Part shown: piece by piece, positions 10,434-22,654 of the stretch
Numbering within the stretch: the stretch's first letter is position 1
How the letters are laid out: the number at the start of each line of letters is the position of its first letter
Assembly: GCA_022829145.1 (NCBI GenBank)
Contig: CM040744.1
Location: forward strand, 7,785,001 to 7,849,000
Direction: 5' to 3'
Origin: Albula goreensis
Lineage: Eukaryota > Chordata > Actinopteri > Albuliformes > Albulidae
DNA: 64,000 nucleotides
The notes under the pieces: model-generated
What the model saw: the letters and a program-made list of their open reading frames with translations, nothing else
Databases searched by the model: none
Told to the model about the DNA's origin: nothing
Program-made: the position numbers and the translations under genes

Positions 10434-13400
10434 CTCGTGTGTGTATGCATATACAGTATATGTTGAAGTCTATACAGTATTCACACACACACACAACACC
10501 CACATTCATACAAACACATGCACAAATAATTAAATATATGGCATTAGCAGTAGATATTTTATTTGTTTCTTAAATGATACCAACTAATGTAGGCATGAGG
10601 CTGGGAGTCAAGTAACATTTGTTCTCTACATCTGACTCGCAAACAAATCCAAGAGTTAATTTATTTCATTATTTTTTAAAGAGTAATACTTTGTTTTATA
10701 CCAACTCATCTTGAAGATCATTTCATGAAAATGTTCGTTTCAAAGACAAAATGTCTTGAATAATGCATGCATATGACATTAGTATCAGATTGCTCTTATT
10801 TATCAAGTTACAGAAAAAAGAAACATTTGGAAAATCTAATTTGAGAAACTGTCGTCTCATCCCCCACCTTTCCGCAAAATGTACAGTGACATGTGAGTAG
10901 CTGTTCCCTGATTGACATTTCAATTTCGTAGGAAATTGGCCTTTCCCATAACTCTAACACTGTTGGGATGGGGGCGTCGGGGCTGTCCTGTAGGCTAATC
11001 AAATATACCAATTATAAACACATTCACTTCTTTTGGGTATACCTATTTACATATACATATTGGAAATGGATATTGCACTATTTCATTGTAAAAAAATCTG
11101 GATATAAATTGAAATGAAACGCAGGACAGTGAGTTCATCGTGCATACCTGTGAATGCTAGGACTCTCAAGGTACCCAACAGCAAGGCTGGATCGGTGTTA
11201 CCACAAGAGAAATGATCTCAAGTGCCTTTGTAATGAATTCATTACTAATTCATGCACAATTCCAAATCAAATCACACTTAATTACAGCCTCAGCTTCACC
11301 AGTGACCAATATCGATGTAATTAAATTATTATGAGCTCATAGTAGCATCTTCAGAGAGTGAGAAAAGAGAAATATGTATTACGAATATAAATTAAAAACA
11401 TATTAACATTTTCACCTGATGGGAAAGTTTGAGAGGGATGCTGGTCTGATAATTATATTCTCAGAATGACTTCGGTTGGTGTTTCATAAGTGCTTCAGTG
11501 CTGGACTACAATCCCCATCAGGCCATTGGCATTCAGCAGTCAATGCCAGTGGGCAATAGCAATATTTGAACTATGTCTTTATCGTTATTGTCAGCATGTG
11601 GTAATCAATGTCTTTTTTTCTAATTAACCTCCTGTCACCTATGAGCATGCCCTAAAGAGAAGTGATCATTCCTAAAAATACAATTGGAATGCACTATATG
11701 GGCATGCTTGATTTACAAAATATTGCTGTGATGATATGTATAACATAATAAATATAATATGTTTTCGTGACACACGACAGAGACTACAAAATCAACTAAA
11801 CCAAGCATGATTGTAAAAAGGTAATAAACATACAGGAAACGGTTCATACTACTACTACTACTAATAATAATAAGACAGCACTAAGATAACAATATAACTC
11901 CAGTTCAGCAGAGAAACACAATATTTCCGACAGGATTTCTTGGACAGCTAAACCCCCATGTACAAATGATGTTCATTTACAAGTCACACAAAAATGTAGC
12001 ACACTGAAACCTTTTCACATTCATTGTTGACTCCTATTAGACCATGTCTGTGAGGCGCTTCGGTACAGGCAATTACCATACTCTATTCAATATGGCCAAT
12101 TAACACAACCTGTTGTAATGAAGTTGCATTGCATGTAATGAAAATGCATCTTCTAATTAGCAAAGATACAATGTTAAACCAAGGTTTTGATCCACAGCTT
12201 CTGGAGGTTCATTAATTTTATTTTTTTTTTTTAAATAAGCATATAGTTTGAGTACTGGGACTTACCGGCAGTGGGGTTGAGGAGAGACTCTGATACCTGG
12301 TGGTCTAATCAGCGAGAGATCCATGAGAGTAATTAGCATGCAGATAATCACATAGCCACAGCAGTCAAATTCATTTTTTAATTAGTAATTTCAGAACTAC
12401 CTCAACCTTTACGTCATTTACATATTATCAGTGTAACATTTAGATTTGCTCCAATGCAATGGAGGGAGCGCATCCTCAATTAATTCTGAGAGAACAGAAA
12501 AAAAATACAACTTCCCACCTCCGGAGAGTAACTCTAAATGAACTCTGTAAACGCACACTGTTAGGGAGATGGATTTTATACTTGTCAAACTTCCCGCTGA
12601 AATGGCTGAAGTTTCTCCCCACGCATTGTGCTGAGTGCACTGTGCATCATTAACTGTAATCTTGACTTTTTTGAGGGGGTGTGGGGGTAAGTACTTAGTT
12701 TTGTCTGTGGTTTCCTTTTTGTTGTTTTATCAGTTCTGTACACATTCTGTGCTTTCTACAACATCAGGACAACTCTTCCTCTGTGAGCGCGTTGTGTCGG
12801 CAGGCTATATACTGTAAAGATCGGAGGAACAGCATGAAATCATGACCTCTGTCAACAATGTGCTGAGTATCAGGCTTGTAAAAATTCCTGACCATGTAAC
12901 CTGAAGACACGAGACAAGACTTTTTTTCTCGTAACCAATTATACAATCAAGGATTAGTCAGACAAAGCACAAGTTCATATTATGATTCAATTAAAGGGCA
13001 GTGTCAACAAAGTGGAACACGATTCACCAAGATGACTGAACATGTTAGTGAAACAATGTCCACCTTTTTCACAGTCCACAACTGCTATATGTAATTGCTA
13101 TGTTTATGTTAAGATGTTCAAAAGAAAAATGGGAGTTTTACAAATATTCGGACCATTTCTCAAAAATGGATGTAGTGGAATTGCCCAGGAATCCAGACTG
13201 GAAGGAAAGACAAACTCTCAAGCCAGCACAGGTTCAGAATCCATTATTCCTTAGATGCACCGGCAATACGGGGCCCTGGAGATCCCACCTGCAGGAGTCT
13301 GCCAGCTAGTCTGGGGGTTCCCTTCTTATACAAGGGAGCGTTCAGAATTAATCAATACTTCTTGTAATACTTCTTGGACTTTATCCTCATTGAACAGCTG

Positions 13401-16400
13401 ACAGTCTCGAGCCTAGAGATCTTGTTTCTTCAGCTTGTTTTTTTCCACCTTTGGTTTGACTGTCCTTTGTTCTTATTAGCCTTTCCTGTGTTGCTCCACA
13501 ACATGGAGGACGGGGAATGTGGAATGATTGTGAAATTGTGAATGTGAAATGGTTTTTAGACCTACTGTGACACTGCTCACAGCTGCATCTGTCAGTGATA
13601 GTGTTTAATATTCTATTACATTTTAGAATGAGAAGAACACATTCAAAAGGTGCTGTTTGCTTGTGTGCAATAAAATAGAAAATGTTCAAACAATTGTCCA
13701 ATTGCCCTTAAAGAAACTACGTTCATTTCATTGAATCCCAAATACTGAATTTCATGCATTAACAGTGATGTCTCAAACGCAAGAAATCACAGACATATTA
13801 GTTTTCCCCAGTTTCCTTTGAAAATGTAATCTTACCTTGGCTAAATGCTTTAATGCCGCTCCACCACTTAAAAGAAATATCATTTTTTCTCTGGGAAAAA
13901 TGAAGCTATTCCATTCTATTTAATTATTTTTTGGGTTAAAAGACACAAAATGAAAAATTGTCTTCGGATATTTTTTTTTCCATTCACAAAGTTGTTTTGC
14001 TATAATTTGCAGTATTTTGAGTTAATCTGTGTGTATTGAATTACAACATAAAGAAAGTATTTTGATTTAAAATCGACACCATAATAAAAGTCTGTCTTAA
14101 AATGTTAGAGCTGAGTTCAAACTGAATGTAGACCTGGGCTTAAGTGCATTTTCCATGGATGTCTGTGTTTCTCACAATGGTGAATTATGTCAAACTTCAG
14201 TCCTGTATTCAGGCCCTGATCAGAAGAACGATACATGGGCACAATAACGAAAGCATAGTTTTCTATTTAGTATCTTAATGAAATAACAATAAATTCCATG
14301 GCACACAATATGTAACCTCAGTCTTTCCATGGAGGTTTGGGATAGAGTATTGACTATTCATTCCGATTTTAATTTCAATATCAGTCTTGTTTTCAAGTTT
14401 GTAGTTACGTTGAGTGCATTATTTGTCTTTTTTAATTAATCAATATTATTAAACAACTACTAACATATAGGGATCTTTAAAATATAGAATAATGATAATA
14501 TGTCACTCAAATAACAACCTAAATCAATACCAATAAGACATATGTCTATGCAATGAGTGAGGAGTACAAGAACAGAGAGATCCCAGCGTAAAATGTCTCA
14601 TAACAGGGAATGATTGATGACATTTGATGACCACTGTGCTGCATGTTTGTAGATCAAAGCTGTGGAAAAGTGAAAAAATCTCATAAATAAAAAACTAAAA
14701 GAAACATCTCCTGGTATATTATGGCGGTCACCGGCAGTGGTGGTCACATTCCTCCACTTCCTCCTTGCACATTTACAAATATTTCCCCAGCATTAAAGAT
14801 TCCAGTGCCCAGCCTAACCATTGTGGTGCACACTGAACTATGCAGCCACACTTTCCATCATGTGAAGACAGTAATGAGAATGTGCTCACCTAACACTCAC
14901 TCAGTCTGACCTCAGACCCTCAGGTCTTTCTGCCAATGGTCAAACAAGGTGCATAGGTCAAAGTTCAGATCGGCGGTGACCTCCGTTGAAAATGTAATGG
15001 AATGTCATCCCTGAGGGAATGAGCAGCGAGGCACTCAGATTTTGCAGTAAGGGGACATCGCCCGCACTGCATTTTGGGATTGATTGAGGTTATTACCAAC
15101 ACAACATGCAACATTAGCAGAGTTCTTGATGATTCATAATCTATGTGAAGCATTTGGTAGTTTCCCTTTGTTGTTTTCTCACAGTGCTGAACCTCATTCC
15201 AAATGAAAGTAAGGGTGGCAAATGCTATGAAAATAAGCACCACAATTAGCTTCTTGTTGTTACCTTCTGGGAAGAAGATGTGAATTTTGTCAAACCACTT
15301 AGGATACATATTGATCACACCATAGAAAATAATCTATTCCCTCCTTTCCTTCATCCTTTTCTTAGCAGTATAAAAAAAATACATACAGGAATCAATGTTC
15401 AACGGTCTCAAGACCCTCTGCGTCGACCGTTTATTGTCCCTGAGTTTTTAATTACTTTGGCTAATGAAGCTGTAAATTGTGGATTTAATTAAATAGTTCT
15501 CCTATCTGGCCCTGGTTTGAAAAATATGTTTGTGTGCATGGTTTTGTGCAGTAGTTCGGTGAATGGCAATCTCCCACAGCTGCTTGACGTCTGCACTCTT
15601 TGTCCTTGCAGAGCTCTAAATGGTCTGCTTTTAAAAGGCACCATGGGATGCTCAGCTGAAAAGTAAAAAATCACAGTTTACAATGATCATTTAACACAAA
15701 TATCTTAATGGAACATAAGATTGCTTTTGAGGGTTCTGGAGGGAGAGGAAAAAAGGCAATGAGCACTTGAAAAGGAATGCTGCGGAAAAAGGTTTGATTG
15801 GAGTAACTGTGTATGCACCAAGGCGATGGCTTTTGTGACGCTGGATATAAATGCTGAAATAACCTGACAAAATTCTCTGCCTGGTTGCTATCCTCTCACA
15901 GAACTTCCCTAGGTGCTTGCTTGGGCATGCTCAGATACTGACTCTGTGTTTCACACTCAGATAATGAGCATTCTGGGTTCTGCATGAGCTAGCTACCGTC
16001 ATGTACCTAGTCTAGGAAACAGCCCACATTCACAAGGGCCACTCAGAGGCGAAGGGCTGGCTGAATAATGTTATCAAAACAAATCAAGTAGACAACTCAG
16101 AGAAAGTTTCTAGGAACTTGAAATAACCAAAAATGTGCTTGGAGCAAGAAAATGTCACTGCTTTTTTTTGGTTGGGTGTTTCACTGACAAAATGGCCTGG
16201 AGAATGTTTACCGTCTTTCCTAATGGCATGAAGTCATTGGCTCCCATCTGCTTTATGCTCTCTGATATTGTCCTGACTGTCTGTCCCTGTGCCTGGAAGC
16301 CGCATTGCAGTGTGTTAGATACGGATTCTCCACACAGACAGGGTTGTGTTTCGAGGATGTATACAGGCTCTTTACTGAGGCCTGTTCTGAAAACAACAGA

Positions 16401-16625
16401 CAACAGCAAAACGCTGAATGCACGTCAATGGAATTGCGGGTTGTGCAGATGTGAACGCACATATGTGCATAATACGTGTATAGGGAGAAGTGGGGCTGGA
16501 GTTTGAGTGGGGTTAAAGGTGCCCAAGACCTTCTCCCATTTTCCTCCAGTGTGAAGGTGCCCTTTTGGTGGGGGGTATATTTTTTGTAGGATGGTCTATT
16601 ATTACTTTCAGCACCTGCTGGTTTG
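10434..16625. other. non-coding stretch, no gene seen
   Basis: No exon, RNA gene or recognisable transposon was found. A minus-strand frame at 14965-15318 (starting MINMYPKWFDKIHIF) lacks an upstream splice acceptor and looks like chance. Homeodomain-type TAATTAG and TTAATTA strings are frequent near 11270-11340 and 12360-12390, as in many AT-rich regulatory deserts. Confidence 0.55.
11847..11873. repeat. (ACT)n/(AAT)n trinucleotide repeat
   Basis: Five ACT units run into four AAT-type units. Confidence 0.85.
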
Positions 16626-16680
16626 TACACACACATACATATAATTATATATATATAAATACATTCACACACATAGACAT
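16626..16680. repeat. mixed CA/TA simple repeat
   Basis: This is an imperfect alternating purine-pyrimidine tract: ACACACATACATATAA, then TATATATATA, then CACACACATA. It is degenerate and probably old. Confidence 0.75.
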
Positions 16681-17168
16681 ATACAAATAAAAATAAATAA
16701 AACATTACTGGCTCAATAGAAATGTGTGGTAGAATTTAACATTTATTTATTTAATAATAAAACATAATTTAATTATATTTGTCTTGAGTGTAACCATTAT
16801 GTAATGCGCTATTTTGCATCTTCAAAGATGTAGTCTCCTCTACATGGACATGAATTGGATGGACTGGTGTACATTTAGTGGCATTTGGATTGCCCGGCAT
16901 CGAACTGCCGAACGCGGAACCGAGCGGTGGGAGGAATTAAGCCGCGGCTTCTGCAGAGACACGAGGTCCGCCCTGTTCATTCACGGGTGCACCCCGGCAG
17001 TACACTGAAAAAAATAAATAGAATAAAATAAACAGATAATCTGATGAAGCGTAAGAACTCTTTCCCTCTAATTATCATACAAGCCTTTCAAATGGAACCT
17101 GAGGCCATTCCCTGAACAACTGCAAGTGCTTGATCTAGTATTTTCCATTTAACATGTACCTCTAATTG

Positions 17169-17376
17169 GAGCTTAAAGGGTCAGTCTGGTCAAAATCCAT
17201 AATTTGATATGTAGTACATGGGCCGTCCCTATGCACTTTGCAGGGGCTTAATTTTCAAATGCTCATTGTCTTATTGCAGAGAGCTTAAAATGACTAGCAA
17301 AGGGGCACTCCGGTCAAATTTTATAATTTGTTATAGCCAGCCGTATATTATGGATGAAAATTATCTCAATAGCAGA
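17169..17376 (+). repeat. diverged tandem duplication of about 100-112 bp
   Basis: Unit A (17169-17280) and unit B (17281-17376) both open with GAGCTTAAA, share TCxGGTCAAA and ATAATTTG, and both run into a GCAGAGAGCT junction. The first bases of a third unit follow at 17377. The motif AAGGGGCACTCCGGTCAAA resembles the ends of TTAA-target fish MITEs, but that is a recollection only. Unit B is shortened by indels. Confidence 0.6.
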
Positions 17377-19991
17377 GAGCTAAGTGTTTTATCTACAGTT
17401 TGAACAGTGCTAAACCTTCTAACCAAAGCTGTTTGGCACTCTTGCTCCAAGTGAAGTTTGAGGAGGCAGAAATAGTTTTTCTCCAACCATAGCTCAAAAT
17501 GGAACAGGTTGTGGACGCACTTTGTTGGAGCGTTCAGATGTGTGATTAGCACATTCTGAATATCTCATTGTTTCCAAAGATTTCCATCTGCCAACAACTT
17601 CCTCCTGCTGATTTCCTGAAACAGCTCAGTTCCGAATTCTTAATTCCAGTTACATCATCGACAGTTGGAAGGAGGATATAGCTCTGGTCTAATGTGTGCA
17701 ATGAGAGTATTGTTATAAGCCATTAAGGTAATGTTTTATACATATTATTCAGTATAATGTATTATGTCATTATATTATAAAGTATATAAAATGATAGAGT
17801 CATTTAAAGCCCATTGAAAAATGAGCATTTGAAAATTTAATTTTGGGAATGCAGATGACCCTTGCACGGGTTTTTTATGAATGCTTGGCTTGCTCAGATG
17901 CTCTGGATTAAGTTTCGAGCTTTCTGAGAATCATTCTGGGAGTCGTTTGGGTTTGTGTGAGAAAAGCACAAACGAGTATGGATTACAGAATTACTTAACC
18001 CCTCCATTCACTGACAGTGGCCATTGTGTGAGTTCTCACTAATGTCCCCTCCCAAAGATCACATGAAATGTAAGTCAGCCATGTGATGGTTGGTTAATGT
18101 TTGAATCTCCACCACCATGATATCGGTCTGGCCCTCAGCTACCTTGGAGGGAAACTTGTACCTGAAAAGAGTTCCTGATTGGTTTTCTGCCTTCAAAGTC
18201 CATGCAACTAGCGGCCAAAAGATAAGGTGAGGTCAGGCCTGGTGTGGACTATAAATACACAGGTCTTATTCATGGGAACCTTCAGGAGAGTTGAAAAAGT
18301 GGACAGGGAAAATGGCGGGAGGAAAATGAGACTCCCCCTGTTTGAAGCTGATGAGCTCTTTCCCCCTGGCTGGTTAAGCACGTTTTGAAGATTAGCCCAT
18401 TGGATTTAGAGTAAAGAAAGAAGAAGTAATAATAACCGTCTCAGAAGCGTCCTGCTGTGCAGGAGGGGGGAAGGGAAGGCAGCGTTTTCGCTATTGTCCC
18501 CTGCCTCGCTGACAGGAGAAGAAATCCAAACAAACAGGGAACGTAATTCTGACACAATGTTGATATCAGCTTCACACCCACGGGTGGTGTAGGTATCCAT
18601 ATCACAACAGAAAGGTACGATATCATGGTCTTGCTCAAATAACAGCGTAGTTGCAAGCTATGCAGTGCACATGAAAGCCCAAAGACAGTACACAAACATC
18701 AGCTCCACTTTAAAATATAGCATTTCATCCACCACTTATCACTGAGCCAACAGCAATGCTACAATACATTCAAATACAAGACAACAAATGCAAACCGGAA
18801 GGCCAAATGTATGTGTGCCTTGGGTACCCCCGAAAATACTACAATATAGCAAGGTACCACAAATAACCCACCACTGAGACACACCAGAAGCCCACCCGGT
18901 ATTTGCTAAAATACAGCATGTATACAGCCATGCGATACCTACGCAACAGAGACAGTATCGATACTCGCTTAAGTTTTTACAAACCACACTCTGTGACACA
19001 CTCTGTACTTACCAGCTATTTTGTAAAACACAGAGAATTACACAAACCCAAGAAACTATAAATAACTGTGCCATCCACAGACATAGCAAAAGTTGTCTGC
19101 TGAACACTTGATAGATATATTTATACAGCTATTACCACCTACATACTGTAATGTAGAAAGATGCCTGTTCTGAATAGAATTACAATATAGAGACCAGCAA
19201 CAAATTATGTATAACCATGTTGCTTGGGTAGCAGATAAACAATGAGCAGGGAGAAACAATGTAACAACAGATAACTGCTCCAATATGAGGAAATGTGATT
19301 TGTTTTGATCAGTGGAAAGACAAAGCTGTAGCACTTGTGATTAACTACTGTATCCCCTGAGGGCTGAGCTGCTTACAGCTATTTGTTGTGTTATCTTTGT
19401 TTCCGCAGATTTACTTCATGGTTACATAAGCCACGAAAAGCATATGGAGGGACATTCAAACAGGTGTCGCAGGATTTGCAGAGCCGACGGGTGTTAATCA
19501 GCGTTAATGTGCCACTCAGACCTGCGGATAATGCGATGAACGTCTGTATTACGATGGGACTTTGCGCCGGTCCCTAAAAACATTATATCATTTTCTTCCT
19601 GTTCCACTGAAATGGGCAGATCCCAGAGAAGGGAATTGCCGTTCTCTGGAAAGCTGGATGAGATCAGTCTTCCATGAGGAGATATTTAAAAAGCATTTTG
19701 TGCCACTCTGAAACACTGATTTCTGAATGAACCCACATCTGGTGATTCCGATGGCCACCCTATGAGGGTCACAGCGTGTAGGATTCCCCACCAAGGCTTA
19801 AGAGAATTCCAAATCCACTTTGCCATTAATACAGAAATGAGCACAGATTGGGAGGAACTTCAATCTATCTAATGGATGGTGAGATTGAGAGTAGAGTACA
19901 GTGCGAGCAAGGAAATCAAAATCCTAAATGTGCTTATCTGCGGCTCAAGCTTTCCCAGTAGTGGTATACTCTGCTGAAGAGCTCTCTCGAG
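17377..19991. other. non-coding stretch, no gene seen
   Basis: No exon is recognisable. A TATA-like ACTATAAATAC lies near 18248-18258. The segment 18720-19020 is rich in short loosely repeated strings (CTACAATA, GTACCAC) but has no clear unit. Confidence 0.5.
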
Positions 19992-20270
19992 CAGTGGTCA
20001 TCAAATCTGGTCCTTTGGGCCCAGTAGAACTGCTGGCCTAAAGGGGAAAGAGAAAAAAGGAGAAGAAAACCTGTAGTACAGTTGGCCTCCACCTGATTAT
20101 GAATTTCACCATAATTTAAATTTGTTCAAATATGGCACATGAGGCCAGCGGCACTGTTGGTTTCTTTTGATAATTAATGGATCAATGCAACTGATTGGAA
20201 ATTGCACCCTGATTAGGGGCAGGAATGAAAACTGGCAGTATTACTGAAGGGCCAGAGTCGATGACCACTG
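19992..20270. mobile_element. hAT-type non-autonomous DNA transposon (MITE), 279 bp
   Basis: The ends are inverted repeats. The left end begins CAGTGGTCATCAAATCTGG, and the right end, read on the other strand, begins CAGTGGTCATCGACTCTGG, so about 17 of 19 bases agree. The flanks are 8-bp direct repeats with one mismatch: CTCTCGAG at 19984-19991 and TTCTCGAG at 20271-20278. CAGTGGT-type ends and 8-bp target duplications are hallmarks of the hAT superfamily. There is no coding capacity, so it would have been moved by a transposase made elsewhere. Both ends and both target copies survive, so it is complete as a MITE. Confidence 0.85.
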
Positions 20271-21395
20271 TTCTCGAGCTGTAAGTTTAGATAGAATCCT
20301 GACCACCACTACTGACTTGGAAATGTGATCCCGGGGGCATAACTGTTCACATGACCAAGGGGAGGGAGGGTGTAAGTCGGTAGGATGTACCGTGTCTCGT
20401 CACACATTATCAAAGTATGCCAGCAGGACAGTCCCCCAGTATGGCAACCACAGTGAGTGTTACACCATCGTCAAACCATGGCGTATTAAGGAGGATTTAT
20501 GTTCTATTGTGTGACTTCCCACACCCTTCCACCCAATTGTCTAAGGTATGCGTTTTTTGTGCCCACTGTAATGATTCAAACATTTCTACATTTGTGCTGA
20601 TCTCAATGATATGGATTCTGCACAATGAAATTGAAATTTATGAATGAAACAGATATCACGGTATTTCTTAAAGAGGAGACAAAGACACTTTCAGCCTGGT
20701 CACTCAGATAGAAGTTATGTCATGTTAAGACATAGAGCCATAGTAATGCAATTATGATCTGTCATATTCAAATTCAAATGAACTTTACTGGAATGACCGC
20801 ACATTAACATAGTATTGCCAAAACAATCTTTTACATAAACTGCAAAATCAACAATAACACCATTGTCAATCATATAAGAGAGATTTACTTAAACTATGTA
20901 CCCTACGGCATGCACTACACAGTCTTGCAATACTTAATTATTACAACGTACATTATCATACATAAAACATTAGATTTAAGCACGTTTATTGTAACAGCCA
21001 CTCTGTATTTCTACAAAATGGTTAAACACATTAGGGATGATCATTTATCACAAGTGCACCTTGCATTGTTATTACTTAATAATTTACAAAATGAAATGAT
21101 ACTCAGCAGGTAAAAAGCCGGTAGGTAATTATGCTTCAAAAACCTAATATTAATCGAAAAGCAAAATACGCACATTGATAAGAGCGTTTGCAATAACTAT
21201 GAATCATTGGCTTTCAATCAGTTTTCCATATAAACTAGGCTGATAAAAAAGGGAATTGGCCCAGTAAATAACCCTTTTCCTGTATTCAGCACATATTCTT
21301 TCATGACCTTCCTTTGGAGCCATCTCTTTCCCTCAGACTGGGGTAATAATAAATGATAAATTACCGGTAAATTAAGGAACTGTGCAGGAAACTGC
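20271..21395. other. non-coding stretch around the LINE tail
   Basis: Apart from the LINE tail, nothing is recognisable. Confidence 0.5.
20764..20885 (-). mobile_element. LINE 3' tail, L2-type (truncated copy 1)
   Basis: On the plus strand the segment begins ATTCAAATTCAAATGAAC, then TTTACTGGAATGAC and TATTGCCAAAACAAT. Many fish genomes carry this as TTCAAATTCAAA...CTTTATTGGCATGAC...AATATTGCCAAAGC, which is the 3' end of an L2-type LINE read backwards. The element therefore runs on the minus strand, ending in TTTGAA units. No reverse transcriptase remains. A second copy lies at 47131-47275. Confidence 0.55.
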
Positions 21396-21445
21396 AAGAG
21401 ATAGGGAGAGAGAGAGGGGGAGAGAGAGAGAGAGAGAGAGAGAGC

Positions 21446-21495
<50 letters not shown>

Positions 21496-21665
21496 AGAGA
21501 GAGAGCATGAGAGAGAGAGAAGAAAGAGGGAGAGAGAGAAAGAGAGAGAGAGCATGAGAGAAAGAAAGAGGGACGAGAGAGGAAGAGAGAGAGAGCATGA
21601 GAGAGAGAGAAGAAAGAGAGAGAGAGCATGAGAGAGAGAAAGAGAGAGAGAGAGATAGAGAGCAT
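21396..21665. repeat. long (GA)n array with periodic CATG interruptions
   Basis: About 270 bases of GA/GGA/GAAA repeats. The motif GAGCATGA recurs six times, with its C at 21445, 21506, 21553, 21596, 21627 and 21663 (spacings 61, 47, 43, 31 and 36). This suggests growth by duplication of a longer unit as well as by slippage. Open frames here (Arg-Glu or Ser-Leu runs) are artefacts. Such purine-pyrimidine asymmetry can form triplex DNA. Confidence 0.95.
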
Positions 21666-22616
21666 GACAGTGCGAAGGAACCTGCAACGACCGCTACTCC
21701 ATAAAGCCATTCTAATATCCTACACCTCTTGGCACGCTTTAGCACCGCTCCTGATATCGGTATTAAAAGTGATTTGTAGCAACATATGTGGCGAGGAATC
21801 AAAAGTGCATTTGGGCTGATAAAGACAGGAGGGCTGTGGAGGAGATAGAGAGCGGTGTGGAGAACAGGCCCTTTCCCCATTCTGCTCAGAATCTCTCTCA
21901 GAATAACAACAGATTTATGATCACATTTGTGTCCCTCCCTTGGCAGATGATGTCTCCTCTCACACACTGATGTAGGGTCATTTTAATATCGTTCATTTGC
22001 ATGTGTATATAAGGAGCTCCCTCCTTATACTTTGCCGTCAACTTTCTGCCCATGTTTCATTAAAGGGAAAACAAAATAAGTCGAGAATGACCATATTTTG
22101 TTTTCCATCACAGTCCTATGACTATTGCAAAATCAGAAAACATACAAAATCAGGCATAAAAAGAAACCTCATTACCAAACCCATCATTACAGAGATTATA
22201 AATCATGACAGCCTTAGCAAAACTGTCTCAGCCAAACCTTCACATCTTCCCACAAAGATGATTCTGATTCCCATGTTCAGATATGATCACACAAAAGAAC
22301 ACAAAGATAACAAATATCGGCATAACAGGTAGCAGATAATTAGAAGATAATACACCACTCAAATTTACAGAACGGACTACGGAGGGATAAACAATAAAGC
22401 GTAAAGGCAAAGCCGCTATGTTGATGTCAGCTCCATTTGGTATGCACAGGAGTTGTGATGTGTGCTTATCTTCCCCGTGTCAGAGCTGTTGATTTTAATA
22501 CGACAGCTCTCCGAGTGTGTGCACAGCGATCGCTTTGAACGGCGAGCAGACAGTGCAAATCATGTGTGCTCGATTCTCGCCCTGGGTGATCAAAAGAGAC
22601 GCCTCTCCATTGCATT

Positions 22617-22618
<2 letters not shown>
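21666..22618. other. non-coding stretch, no gene seen
   Basis: No exon is recognisable. The plus frame at 21997-22332 has no family resemblance. Confidence 0.5.
21995..22013 (+). promoter_or_regulatory. candidate octamer plus TATA core
   Basis: A perfect POU octamer, ATTTGCAT, at 21995-22002 lies three bases before TATATAAG at 22006-22013. The pairing looks promoter-like, but no exon follows, and such sites also arise by chance in AT-rich DNA. Confidence 0.2.

Positions 22619-22653
<35 letters not shown>
22619..22653. repeat. (AC)n microsatellite
   Basis: About 16 pure AC units. Confidence 0.95.

Positions 22654-22654
<1 letters not shown>

Noticed and set aside
14965-15318. 117-codon minus frame starting MINMYPKWFDKIH, considered as an exon
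   Set aside because: The sequence upstream on the minus strand is purine-rich and lacks a splice acceptor, and no family is recognised.
21218-21967. Longest open frame of the window (249 codons, minus strand)
   Set aside because: It is produced by the GA array (Ser-Leu runs). No domain lies outside the repeat.
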